From the NCBI GenBank assembly GCA_024683255.1, contig JAIKYL010000196.1:1-5917 (forward strand): DNA of 5,917 bases, given 5' to 3'. This document shows, one piece after another, positions 1 through 5,917 of the stretch. The stretch is from Bacteroidales bacterium. Lineage in GTDB: Bacteria; Bacteroidota; Bacteroidia; Bacteroidales; UBA932. The position numbers and the translations under genes were made by a program. The notes under the pieces are model-generated. The model did no database searches, was not told the DNA's origin, and saw only the letters and a list, made by a program, of their open reading frames with translations. Within the stretch, counting starts at the first letter, position 1. Each line of letters begins with the position of its first letter.

Positions 1-1
1 A

Positions 2-457
2 AAGAGGATTCTACTTCCTGATCCTAAGTTTCACGACGTGGAGGTTACCCGTTTCGTGAACAATCTTATGCTGCAGGGGAAGAAGAGTATCGCGTATTCG
101 ATCTTTTATGATGCCATCGACATGGTGGGCGAGAAGATGAAAGATTCTGACAAGGCTCCTCTCGATATTTGGAAGACCGCCCTTGAGAACGTGACCCCTC
201 AGATTGAGGTCAAGTCCCGTCGTATCGGTGGCGCAAACTTCCAGGTGCCGACCGAGTTGCGTCCGGAACGGAAAGTCTCCGTCGCCATGAAGAACCTGAT
301 CCAGTTCGCCCGCAAGCGTTCCGGTCACTCGATGGCAGAAAAACTTTGTGCAGAGATTGTGGCTGCCTACAACAACGAAGGCGGCGCATTCAAGCGCAAG
401 GAAGACATGCACAGAATGGCAGAGGCCAACAAGGCATTTGCACATTTCCGTTTCTAA
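2..457 (+). CDS. rpsG: 30S ribosomal protein S7 (5' end outside window)
   Basis: S7 is a primary binder of the 3' major domain of 16S rRNA in the 30S head and lies close to the E-site tRNA and mRNA exit. The frame is open from base 2, and the first visible residues [10 protein letters not shown] match the conserved start of S7 at about residues 8-17. Roughly seven N-terminal residues are therefore missing, and the GTG at 38 is an internal valine, not a start. Other family hallmarks are [24 protein letters not shown] in the middle (split here as [11 protein letters not shown] and [13 protein letters not shown]), [19 protein letters not shown], and the C-terminal [21 protein letters not shown] ending at TAA 455-457. 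About 151 codons are visible of an expected 156-158. It lies 14 bp upstream of fusA, the standard str-operon order, so the two are almost certainly cotranscribed. rpsL is expected just upstream of the window (inference). Confidence 0.97.
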   Translation, partial: KRILLPDPKFHDVEVTRFVNNLMLQGKKSIAYSIFYDAIDMVGEKMKDSDKAPLDIWKTALENVTPQIEVKSRRIGGANFQVPTELRPERKVSVAMKNLIQFARKRSGHSMAEKLCAEIVAAYNNEGGAFKRKEDMHRMAEANKAFAHFRF

Positions 458-471
458 TCACTGCATGCTAA

Positions 472-2589
472 ATGGCAAAGAGAGATCTTAAATACACACG
501 CAATATCGGCATCATGGCACACATCGATGCCGGTAAGACCACTACGTCCGAGCGCATCCTCTACTATACCGGAAAGACCCATAAGATTGGCGAGGTACAC
601 GAAGGAGCTGCCACCATGGACTGGATGGTCCAGGAGCAGGAGCGTGGCATTACCATCACTTCTGCTGCTACCACCGCATTCTGGCACTACAACGGTGATA
701 CCTATCAGATCAATCTTATCGACACTCCCGGGCATGTGGATTTCACCGTTGAGGTGGAGCGCAGCCTTCGTGTACTGGACGGTACGGTGGCCACTTTCTG
801 CGCCGTGGGCCGTGTACAGCCTCAGAGCGAGACTGTCTGGCGCCAGGCCGATAAGTATGGCGTGCCTAAGATCGCGTATGTGAACAAGATGGACCGCGTG
901 GGCGCGGATTTCCTGGCCTGCGTGGAAGAAATCAAGAACAAGCTGGGCGCCACCGCCGTTCCCATCTGCCTCCCCATCGGTGCCGAAGACAAGTTCGAAG
1001 GCATCGTGGACCTCATCGACATGAAGGCCATCTTCTACAACAGTTCGGAAGAGCTCGTCAACTACCATGAAGGCGAGATTCCTGCCGAACTCAAGGGAGA
1101 AGCCGCCCGCTGGAGGGACATCCTCCTGGAGGCCGCCGCCGAGTGCGATGAGACCCTGATGGAGAAGTATTTCGAGGATCCGGACTCCCTTACCAAGGAG
1201 GAAATCATCGCCGCCATCCGCAAGGGCTGCATTTCCATGCAGATCGTCCCTGCCTGCTGCGGCTCTTCCTTCAAGAACAAGGGCGTACAGTTCCTCCTGG
1301 ATGCCGTAATGAGGTATCTGCCTTCTCCGCTGGACAAGGGAGCCGTGACGGGTACGGACCCGCGCAACGGCAACGAGATCGAGCGCAAGCCTTCGGCCGA
1401 TGAACCCTTCTGCGCCCTGGTGTTCAAGATTGCCACGGACCCGTTTGTGGGCCGTCTGGCTTTCCTGCGCGCCTATTCCGGACGCCTGGATGCAGGTTCC
1501 TACGTATATAATACGCGTACCGGCAAGAAGGAACGTGTGGCTCGTCTGTACCAGATGCACTCCAACCACCAGAACCCCATCGAGTTTGTGGAGGCCGGTG
1601 ACATCTGCGCCGCCGTGGGATTCAAGGACCTCCGCACCGGTGATACCGTGTGCCTGGAGGAGAAGCCCATCACCCTGGAAACCATGGAGTTCCCGGATCC
1701 GGTGATCGGCATTGCCGTGGAGCCCAAGACCCAGAAGGACCTGGACAAGCTGGGAATCGCCCTGGCCAAGCTGGCCGAGGAGGATCCCACCTTCACCGTG
1801 AAGTCCGATGTGGAAACCGGCCAGACCGTGATCAGCGGTATGGGCGAACTTCATCTGGACATCATCGTGGACCGTCTGCGCCGCGAATTCGGCGTGGACA
1901 TCAACCAGGGCGCCCCGCAGGTGAACTACAAGGAGAGCATCACCTCCAGCTTCCAGCTGCGTGAGGTCTTCAAGAAGCAGACCGGCGGCCGCGGTAAGTT
2001 CGCAGACATCATCGTTAACATCTCTCCTGCCGACGAAGGCACTATGGGTCTTCAGTTCATCAATTCGGTCAAGGGCGGAAACATCCCCAAGGAATTCATC
2101 CCGTCCATCGAGAAGGGCTTCCAGTCCGCGATGGCAAACGGCGTCTTAGCCGGTTACGAGGTGCCTTCCCTCAAGGTGGAAGTCCTGGACGGCAGTTACC
2201 ATCCGGTGGATTCCGACCAGCTCTCCTTCGAGCTGGCGGCCCGCATGGCCTTCCGTCACGCCTGCCCCAAGTGTCATCCGGTACTTCTTGAGCCCATCAT
2301 GAGCCTGGAAGTGGTTACTCCGGAAGACTACATGGGAGACATCGTAGGCGACCTGAACCGCCGCCGCGGCCAAATTGTTGCCATGGACTCTACGGCCAAC
2401 GGAGCACGCATCGTCAAGGCCTTTGTACCGCTCGCAGAGCAGTTTGGTTACGTTACCGTGCTGCGTACGCTGTCCTCCGGACGCGCCACCAGCACCATGA
2501 CGTTTGACCATTACGCCGAGGTCCCTGCCAACCTGGCCAAGGACATCATCGAGAAGAGCGGCTACAGAGTAACCTCCGACGACGAGTAA
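472..2589 (+). CDS. fusA: Elongation factor G (translocase GTPase), complete
   Basis: EF-G drives tRNA-mRNA translocation on the ribosome by GTP hydrolysis and also takes part in ribosome recycling. The 705-residue length is normal. The G domain shows all motifs: P-loop AHIDAGKT at 16-23, switch I RGITI at 58-62, DTPGH at 84-88, NKMD at 138-141 and the G5 region CGSSFKNKG at 263-271, with the G' insert at about 160-255. Domain II covers roughly 290-400, domain III about 405-480 with GMGELHLDI at 456-464. Domain IV has the tip loops TGGRGKF at 504-510 and GSYHPVDS at 574-581, in which H577 corresponds to the histidine at the tip that enters the A site in E. coli EF-G. Domain V starts near LLEPIM at 605-610. 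Intact catalytic motifs and the str-operon position identify the main EF-G, not the second EF-G copy found in many Bacteroides. The ATG at 472 gives the canonical N-terminus ([17 protein letters not shown]); no Shine-Dalgarno is seen. A CPKC motif at 598-601 is slightly unusual. Confidence 0.98.
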   Translation: MAKRDLKYTRNIGIMAHIDAGKTTTSERILYYTGKTHKIGEVHEGAATMDWMVQEQERGITITSAATTAFWHYNGDTYQINLIDTPGHVDFTVEVERSLRVLDGTVATFCAVGRVQPQSETVWRQADKYGVPKIAYVNKMDRVGADFLACVEEIKNKLGATAVPICLPIGAEDKFEGIVDLIDMKAIFYNSSEELVNYHEGEIPAELKGEAARWRDILLEAAAECDETLMEKYFEDPDSLTKEEIIAAIRKGCISMQIVPACCGSSFKNKGVQFLLDAVMRYLPSPLDKGAVTGTDPRNGNEIERKPSADEPFCALVFKIATDPFVGRLAFLRAYSGRLDAGSYVYNTRTGKKERVARLYQMHSNHQNPIEFVEAGDICAAVGFKDLRTGDTVCLEEKPITLETMEFPDPVIGIAVEPKTQKDLDKLGIALAKLAEEDPTFTVKSDVETGQTVISGMGELHLDIIVDRLRREFGVDINQGAPQVNYKESITSSFQLREVFKKQTGGRGKFADIIVNISPADEGTMGLQFINSVKGGNIPKEFIPSIEKGFQSAMANGVLAGYEVPSLKVEVLDGSYHPVDSDQLSFELAARMAFRHACPKCHPVLLEPIMSLEVVTPEDYMGDIVGDLNRRRGQIVAMDSTANGARIVKAFVPLAEQFGYVTVLRTLSSGRATSTMTFDHYAEVPANLAKDIIEKSGYRVTSDDE

Positions 2590-2618
2590 AATTTAGCAAA
2601 AGTTAAAAAGTAATTGAT

Positions 2619-2924
2619 ATGAGCCAGAAAATCAGAATCAAGCTGAAATCTTTCGATCACATGCTGGTGGACAAGTCCGCCGCCAAGATCGTTGACACAG
2701 TGAAGGCAACGGGTGCAAAGGTTGTAGGTCCCATTCCTCTTCCCACCAACAAGAAGATCTTCACTGTGAACCGCTCCACCTTCGTTAACAAGAAGAGCCG
2801 CGAGCAGTTCGAGCTGGACTCCTACGTCCGTCTTATCGACATCGACGAGTCCAACGCCAAGACCGTAGACGCCCTCATGAAGCTGGAGCTTCCCTCCGGC
2901 GTTGAGGTGGAGATCAAGGTCTGA
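2619..2924 (+). CDS. rpsJ: 30S ribosomal protein S10, complete
   Basis: S10 is a 30S head protein; in E. coli it also acts as NusE in antitermination. The 101-residue length is typical. Conserved family segments are [14 protein letters not shown] at 5-18, GPIPLPTNK at 37-45, [11 protein letters not shown] at 55-65, RLIDI at 71-75 and [20 protein letters not shown] at the C-terminus. The [11 protein letters not shown] wording instead of the proteobacterial SPHVNKDAR fits Bacteroidota. The ATG at 2619 follows a 29-bp A/T-rich gap after fusA with runs of A and no Shine-Dalgarno, as is usual in this phylum, and gives the expected N-terminus. Placement directly after fusA without tuf is common in Bacteroidota (established knowledge). 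What is unusual is that rplC does not follow: the next features are a hairpin, a tRNA and an unrelated operon. Confidence 0.98.
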   Translation: MSQKIRIKLKSFDHMLVDKSAAKIVDTVKATGAKVVGPIPLPTNKKIFTVNRSTFVNKKSREQFELDSYVRLIDIDESNAKTVDALMKLELPSGVEVEIKV

Positions 2925-2947
2925 GGTTAATCCCTCGCACATAAGTT

Positions 2948-2975
2948 AAGCAGCTTGGCAACAAGCTGCTTTCTT
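2948..2975 (+). terminator. Strong hairpin after rpsJ, terminator-like, abutting the tRNA
   Basis: AAGCAGCTTG (2948-2957) and CAAGCTGCTT (2962-2971) are perfect reverse complements and form a 10-bp stem closed by a GCAA tetraloop (2958-2961). The T-rich stretch TTTCTT (2970-2975) follows. This has the form of an intrinsic terminator for the rpsG-fusA-rpsJ unit, 23 bp after the rpsJ stop. The T tract is short and interrupted by one C, and the mature 5' end of the tRNA begins immediately after it, so complete termination is doubtful. Partial termination or a role in processing the tRNA leader are alternatives. Confidence 0.65.
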
Positions 2976-3048
2976 GGCCCCATAGCTCAGCGGTTAGAGC
3001 AGCGGACTCATAATCCGTGGGTCGCAGGTTCAAATCCTGCTGGGGCCA
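2976..3048 (+). tRNA. tRNA with anticodon CAT, probably tRNA-Ile2 (lysidine type)
   Basis: A full cloverleaf can be drawn. The acceptor stem is GGCCCCA/TGGGGCC (2976-2982 with 3041-3047), the D stem GCTC/GAGC with an 8-base loop, and the anticodon stem GCGGA/TCCGT (3002-3006 with 3014-3018). The loop CTCATAA places anticodon CAT at 3009-3011. The variable loop is GGGTC and the T arm is GCAGG-TTCAAAT-CCTGC. The discriminator is A3048. It is followed by CCT, so the terminal CCA is not fully encoded and must be completed by the CCA-adding enzyme. CAT anticodons occur in initiator Met, elongator Met and Ile2. A paired G1-C72 and the lack of the three G:C anticodon pairs argue against initiator. 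The GGCCCC/GGGGCC acceptor and most of the body closely match, from memory, E. coli ileX, whose C34 is modified to lysidine by TilS to read AUA. Ile2 is therefore favoured; elongator Met is the alternative. Confidence 0.95.
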
Positions 3049-3058
3049 CCTTAATACA

Positions 3059-3073
3059 GGGGGCGCTGCCCCC
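3059..3073 (+). terminator. GC hairpin 10 bp after the tRNA, possible 3' end signal
   Basis: GGGGGC (3059-3064) pairs perfectly with GCCCCC (3068-3073) around a GCT loop. Its place just downstream of the tRNA suggests a transcript-end or 3' processing signal. There is no T run after it (TCATAC follows), so it is not a canonical intrinsic terminator. It may equally be one arm of the repeat cluster. Confidence 0.4.
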
Positions 3074-3105
3074 TCATACACCCCTGCGGCCTTTTCGCCT
3101 TTCCA

Positions 3106-3127
3106 TCTTTTGCCTGGCGGCAAAAGA
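3106..3127. repeat. 9-bp inverted repeat with TGGC loop
   Basis: TCTTTTGCC (3106-3114) and GGCAAAAGA (3119-3127) are exact reverse complements separated by TGGC. On + the stem begins with T's and ends with A's. Read on the minus strand it looks the same, because inverted repeats are symmetric; the right arm would supply a TCTTTT-like tail in either direction. It could act as a bidirectional terminator or be part of a dispersed repeat. Confidence 0.55.
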
Positions 3128-3131
3128 CACG

Positions 3132-3156
3132 GCCCGGCCGGGCGCCTGCAGGCGCC
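3132..3156. repeat. Two overlapping perfect GC palindromes
   Basis: GCCCGGCCGGGC (3132-3143) is a perfect 12-bp palindrome. It overlaps by three bases a second, GGCGCCTGCAGGCGCC (3141-3156), a perfect 16-bp palindrome made of GGCGCC arms around TGCA. As RNA the second would form a 6-bp stem with a 4-base loop. The two structures compete for the shared bases 3141-3143. No function can be assigned from the sequence alone. Confidence 0.6.
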
Positions 3157-3164
3157 ATGTTACT

Positions 3165-3187
3165 ATGCCGGCAATCGCCGGCATTTT
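3165..3187 (+). terminator. Possible intrinsic terminator, 8-bp stem plus TTTT
   Basis: ATGCCGGC (3165-3172) and GCCGGCAT (3177-3184) pair perfectly around an AATC loop. A run of four T's (3184-3187) follows, the first being the last stem base. It is the most terminator-like hairpin downstream of the tRNA on +, 117 bp after the tRNA. The T run is short, so efficiency is uncertain. It may instead belong to the surrounding repeat cluster. Confidence 0.45.
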
Positions 3188-3208
3188 GCGTCCCCCATTA
3201 TCATTCAC

Positions 3209-3265
3209 GTTACCCCCACCCAAACCCTCCCCTCGGGGGAGGGCTTAGTCGCCTTCGGCTCCGAC
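3209..3265. repeat. C-rich/G-rich hairpin element, likely dispersed intergenic repeat
   Basis: A C-rich run (ACCCCCACCCAAACC) leads into CCCTCCCC (3225-3232), which pairs with GGGGAGGG (3236-3243) around TCG. A second small hairpin follows, GCC-TTC-GGC (3251-3259), within a GTCG/CGAC pair (3248-3251 with 3262-3265). The composition and layout are unlike the flanking coding DNA. From memory, closely similar strings, giving spurious peptides such as TPTQTLPSGEG, recur between genes in Bacteroidota genomes. On that basis I infer a dispersed palindromic repeat. The copy number in this genome cannot be seen here. Confidence 0.5.
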
Positions 3266-3291
3266 AGTCGAAAATTATCAATAGTTTTTCG

Positions 3292-3299
3292 TATATTTG
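3292..3299 (+). promoter_or_regulatory. Bacteroidota-type promoter -7 box for the OPT operon
   Basis: TATATTTG (3292-3299) matches exactly the TAnnTTTG -7 consensus of the primary sigma factor of Bacteroidota. It lies in A/T-rich DNA 19 bp upstream of the ATG at 3319, so transcription would start near 3305-3307 and leave a leader of only about 12-15 bases. No clear TTTG -33 element is seen at the expected distance; the sequence there is GTCGAAAATT. The promoter sits just after the GC-rich repeat cluster, as expected for the start of a new transcription unit. Confidence 0.6.
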
Positions 3300-3318
3300 A
3301 GGGAATAAAACATCTGAT

Positions 3319-3846
3319 ATGGAAAACGAAGAAAAGAAAGTGGAAAAGAAAAAAGTGGACAAGTGGGAGGTGATGTTCTGGATTGCCTTTTTCCTGCTGG
3401 TGGTGCTGGGGGGCAAGACGCTCCTCAACAAGTGCTCCGCTTCCATTGTGGAAACCGTGGCCACTCGGGAGGAAGTAATTGAGCCGGAGGCGCTTATGGA
3501 AATGGAAGCGCCCAAGCCGCTCACCCACTATGCCATTAAAGGGTCCGTGGCCGCCGGTGGCTACACGGAGTATGTTCCCAGCAGTGACTATGTGATGGAG
3601 GTGGATGACAATGGTGTCACCTTCAAGTCTCCCGGCGGGAAGAAACTGCTCCGCTGCGATGTTAGGGAGCACCTGGACGCCCGCTGGCCGGATCCCAGTG
3701 ACCTGGCGCTGCTCCGTTACCGCACGGTCTATGAGGACTGGGGCTACAGGGCAGTATTCGAATACGTGGAAGAATGGCCCGGTGAAGACGGGAAGAGAAC
3801 CTTCAAACTGGGTCCGGTGGCCTTTTTCCGCACTCCTCAGAATTAG
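3319..3846 (+). CDS. Unknown single-pass membrane protein upstream of OPT transporter
   Basis: I do not recognise a family for this 175-residue protein. The N-terminal 17 residues are almost all Lys and Glu. One hydrophobic segment follows at about 18-32 (VMFWIAFFLLVVLGG) and ends at K33. By the positive-inside rule the basic N-terminus is cytoplasmic and the rest is exported. There is no lipobox and no cleavable signal peptide. A Glu/Pro-rich linker (about 45-67) leads to a globular tail with alternating polar and hydrophobic stretches (YVMEVDDNGVTFKSPGGK at 91-108, YRAVFEYVEEW at 143-153) that look like beta strands. Two cysteines are present, C39 and C113. The ATG at 3319 fits the -7 box 19 bp upstream and an A/T-rich leader. 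It ends 13 bp before the transporter gene, so it is the first gene of the operon. A role as an accessory subunit is only a guess from position. Confidence 0.85.
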   Translation: MENEEKKVEKKKVDKWEVMFWIAFFLLVVLGGKTLLNKCSASIVETVATREEVIEPEALMEMEAPKPLTHYAIKGSVAAGGYTEYVPSSDYVMEVDDNGVTFKSPGGKKLLRCDVREHLDARWPDPSDLALLRYRTVYEDWGYRAVFEYVEEWPGEDGKRTFKLGPVAFFRTPQN

Positions 3847-3859
3847 ATAGACAACAGAT

Positions 3860-5833
3860 ATGGAGGAAAAGAAAAACCGGCAGCTCCCGGAGAATGCCCA
3901 CAGGGAGCTCAAGAAAGGAGAGGAATACATGCCCATCCTGGATCCCAATAAAAAGTACTGGGAGGTAACGCCGTATTCCGTGGCCATGGGCGTGCTCATG
4001 GTAATTCTGTTCAGCGCCGCCGCCGCATACCTGGGCCTCAAGGTGGGCCAGGTGTTTGAGGCGGCCATCCCCATCGCCATTATTGCCGTGGGGGTAACAT
4101 CGGCCCTCAAAAAGGTGGACGGACTTAGCCAGAACGTGATTATCCAGTCCATCGGCGGATGCTCCGGCGCGGTGGTGGCGGGTGCCATCTTCACCCTGCC
4201 GGCCATCTATATCCTGGGCGTGGAGGTAAACTTCTGGCAGATGATCCTTAGCTCGCTGCTGGGCGGCGTGCTGGGCATCCTGTTCCTCATCCCGTTCCGC
4301 AAGTACTTTGTGAAGGAAATGCACGGGAAGTATCCCTTCCCGGAGGCCACTGCCACCACGCAGGTGCTCATCAGCGGCGAGGGTGGCGGCTCAAGTGCCA
4401 AGACGCTGGTCACGGCCGGCCTCATCGGCGGTCTGTACGACTTCTGCGTGGCCACCTTCGGCACCTGGGCGGAGACCATCTCCACCACGGTGATGGGCTG
4501 GGGCGCTGCCCTGGCCGATAAAGCCAAGCTGGTCCTCAAGATGAACACCGGCGCGGCCGTGCTGGGCCTTGGCTATATCATCGGCCTCAAGTATTCCTTT
4601 ATCATCTGCTGCGGCTCCCTGCTGGTATGGCTGGTGATTATCCCGCTCATGAACCTTATCTGGGGGGCCGATGTGATAGACCTCATGAACACCGGCGTAA
4701 CCACCGTCATCGGCGACATGGCTCCGGAGCAGATTTTCAAGGACTATGCGCGCCATATCGGCATCGGCGGTATTGCTACGGCGGGTATCATCGGCATTAT
4801 AAAGAGCTTTGGCGTTATCAAGAGCGCCGCGGGCCTGGCAGTGAAGGAGTTCAAGCGCAAGCCCGGCACCCTGGAGGCCAAACCCGTCCGCACGGACGAG
4901 GACCTGCCCATGAAGACCATCGTCTTTGGGGTGGTGATTGCCCTGCTGGCCATCTTCGCTTTCTTTGCTTTTGGCGGAGTGGTTAACAATGTCTGGCAGG
5001 CGCTGGTGGGCCTGGTGATTGTGGCCATAGTGGCCTTCCTGTTCACCACCGTGGCGGCCAATGCCATTGCCATCGTGGGCTCCAACCCGGTGAGCGGCAT
5101 GACGCTTATGACCCTTATCATCGCTTCCCTCATTCTGGTGGCCGTGGGCCTCAAGGGAAATTCGGGCATGGCGGCGGCGCTCATCATCGGCGGCGTTGTG
5201 TGCACGGCCCTTTCCGTGGCGGGAAGCTTCATCACGGACCTCAAAATCGGCTACTGGATTGGCTCTACGCCCAAAAAGCAGGAAGGTTGGAAATTTCTGG
5301 GTGTGGCGGTTAGCGCCTTCACGGTGTGCGGTGTAATGCTGGTGCTCAACAAGACGTACGGCTTTACCGGCGACAATGCCCTGGTGGCCCCGCAGGCCAA
5401 TGCCATGGCGGCCGTTATCCAGCCCATGTTCTCCGGCGGCGGCGCTCCCTGGCTCCTGTACGGAATCGGTGCGGCCATTGCACTCATTCTCAATTTCTGC
5501 AAGGTGCCGGCCCTGCCGTTTGCCCTGGGTATGTTCATACCCATAGACCTTAACCTGCCGCTGCTGGTGGGTGGCGCCATTTCCTGGTATGTGAGCACCC
5601 GCAGCAAGGATGCCGCCGTGAACAGCGCACGCATGGAAAAGGGTACGCTCATTGCTTCCGGCTTCATTGCCGGCGGCGCCCTCATGGGCGTGGTGAGTGC
5701 CATCCTCAAATTCGCCAACGTGGATCTGTTCATGTCCGGCTGGGCTGCCTCGTACGGAGAGGCCGTGGCCATTGTGCCTTTCCTCTGCCTCATCGCGTAC
5801 ATGATTTACGCATCAATGAAAAAAGCCAAATAA
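3860..5833 (+). CDS. OPT-family oligopeptide transporter, complete
   Basis: This is an inner-membrane symporter of the OPT family (PF03169 type), which takes up small peptides or, in some branches, metal chelates; the substrate here is not readable. Its 657 residues fit the bacterial branch. Hydrophobic segments run through the chain, about 15-16 in all, including 38-60, 93-119, 126-146, 231-263 (two), 300-318, 352-375, 379-398, 413-430, 436-456, 551-577, 596-615 and 635-651. Family-like motifs are AAYLGLKVGQVFEAAIP at 55-71, YPFPEATATTQVL at 158-170, SNPVSGMT at 408-415 and LPFALGMFIPIDLNLPLLVGG at 552-572. The N-terminal LPENAHRELKKGEEYMPIL is typical of the family and favours ATG 3860. A later ATG at 3929, preceded by a chance AGGAG, is less likely. 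It follows the unknown membrane protein by 13 bp and precedes a secreted protein by 18 bp, suggesting an operon. Confidence 0.95.
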   Translation: MEEKKNRQLPENAHRELKKGEEYMPILDPNKKYWEVTPYSVAMGVLMVILFSAAAAYLGLKVGQVFEAAIPIAIIAVGVTSALKKVDGLSQNVIIQSIGGCSGAVVAGAIFTLPAIYILGVEVNFWQMILSSLLGGVLGILFLIPFRKYFVKEMHGKYPFPEATATTQVLISGEGGGSSAKTLVTAGLIGGLYDFCVATFGTWAETISTTVMGWGAALADKAKLVLKMNTGAAVLGLGYIIGLKYSFIICCGSLLVWLVIIPLMNLIWGADVIDLMNTGVTTVIGDMAPEQIFKDYARHIGIGGIATAGIIGIIKSFGVIKSAAGLAVKEFKRKPGTLEAKPVRTDEDLPMKTIVFGVVIALLAIFAFFAFGGVVNNVWQALVGLVIVAIVAFLFTTVAANAIAIVGSNPVSGMTLMTLIIASLILVAVGLKGNSGMAAALIIGGVVCTALSVAGSFITDLKIGYWIGSTPKKQEGWKFLGVAVSAFTVCGVMLVLNKTYGFTGDNALVAPQANAMAAVIQPMFSGGGAPWLLYGIGAAIALILNFCKVPALPFALGMFIPIDLNLPLLVGGAISWYVSTRSKDAAVNSARMEKGTLIASGFIAGGALMGVVSAILKFANVDLFMSGWAASYGEAVAIVPFLCLIAYMIYASMKKAK

Positions 5834-5851
5834 TCAATAACTACTATAGCT

Positions 5852-5917
5852 ATGAACCGTTTGAGATATCTATTAGTGATAGCGCTTTGCTGCCTTTCCT
5901 TCTCTGCCTGGGCACAG
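5852..5917 (+). CDS. Secreted protein, N-terminal fragment (3' end outside window)
   Basis: Only the first 22 codons are present, and they make a complete-looking Sec signal peptide. There are two arginines in MNRLR, a hydrophobic core YLLVIALCCLSFS, then AWA before Q22, a good signal peptidase I site (A-x-A). It is not a clear lipobox: the two cysteines are inside the core and are not followed by the usual small-residue arrangement. The ATG at 5852 is 18 bp after the transporter stop, in an A/T-rich leader (CAATAACTACTATAGCT), so it is probably the third gene of the operon. The mature protein and function lie beyond the window. A periplasmic or outer-membrane protein, perhaps a peptidase or binding protein supplying the transporter, would fit but is unsupported. 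Confidence 0.8.
   Translation, partial: MNRLRYLLVIALCCLSFSAWAQ

Larger units (their letters stand above)
3049..3318. other. Gene-free intergenic region rich in inverted repeats
   Basis: This 270-bp stretch lies between the tRNA and the next gene. I see no credible coding sequence in it: the short open frames have no family resemblance and run across the inverted repeats. It holds at least six hairpins or palindromes between 3059 and 3243, then an A/T-rich section (about 3271-3318) with a promoter -7 box. The GC-rich palindromic part and the A/T-rich promoter part differ sharply in composition. Confidence 0.8.

Noticed and set aside
38..40. GTG as start of rpsG
   Set aside because: Conserved S7 sequence ([10 protein letters not shown]) continues in frame upstream to base 2, so this GTG is an internal valine codon.
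454..1854. Long open frame of 466 codons on the minus strand inside fusA
   Set aside because: It is antisense to the strongly supported EF-G gene, has no family resemblance, and arises from GC-rich, biased codons on the plus strand.
2976..3048. tRNA as an attachment site of an integrated element
   Set aside because: No integrase gene and no repeated copy of the tRNA 3' end are seen within the window.
3059..3265. CRISPR array
   Set aside because: The inverted repeats differ from one another and are not evenly spaced direct repeats with unique spacers.
2955..3373. Plus-strand open frames crossing the tRNA and the repeat region
   Set aside because: They translate the tRNA and palindromes and lack any coding signal; such frames are common artefacts over tRNAs and repeats.
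3914..3931. AGGAG followed by ATG at 3929 as an alternative OPT start
   Set aside because: The upstream residues (LPENAHRELKKGEEY) look like the conserved OPT N-terminus, and Bacteroidota do not rely on Shine-Dalgarno sequences; the match is probably chance.
3205..4206. 333-codon open frame on the minus strand over the intergenic repeat, the small membrane gene and the start of the OPT gene
   Set aside because: It overlaps two better supported genes and the hairpin repeat; its peptide shows no domain and its end lies in the repeat.

Overview
The window looks like the chromosome of a member of Bacteroidota, most likely Bacteroidales. Four things point there. The proteins S7, EF-G and S10 have the wording I associate with that phylum (for example S10 with a [11 protein letters not shown] segment). 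The gene order is rpsG-fusA-rpsJ with no tuf between fusA and rpsJ. Starts lie in A/T-rich leaders with no convincing Shine-Dalgarno sequence. An exact Bacteroidota-type -7 box (TAnnTTTG) sits in front of the second gene group. Genus cannot be read from the sequence; coding DNA is GC-rich at third positions.

Left part (1-3050): the end of a str-type translation operon. It holds the 3' part of rpsG, complete fusA (EF-G) and complete rpsJ (S10), all on + with gaps of 14 and 29 bp. After rpsJ comes a strong 10-bp hairpin with a GCAA loop and a short T-rich tail. It directly abuts a tRNA with anticodon CAT, which resembles the minor isoleucine tRNA-Ile2 (lysidine-modified) more than a methionine tRNA. 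The rplC-rplD-... genes that usually follow rpsJ are absent.

Middle (3051-3318): about 270 bp without a gene, packed with inverted repeats: at least six hairpins or palindromes in under 200 bp, ending in a C-rich/G-rich hairpin that looks like a dispersed intergenic repeat. The promoter of the next transcription unit follows.

Right part (3319-5917): a probable operon of three genes on +. It has a 175-residue single-pass membrane protein of unknown function, a 657-residue OPT-family oligopeptide transporter 13 bp downstream, and the first 22 codons of a secreted protein with a complete signal peptide 18 bp after that.

Most of the window is ordinary housekeeping DNA. I found no convincing evidence of an undescribed system. 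The points worth a second look are the hairpin-tRNA junction, the break in the ribosomal operon, the inverted-repeat cluster and the unknown partner of the OPT transporter.
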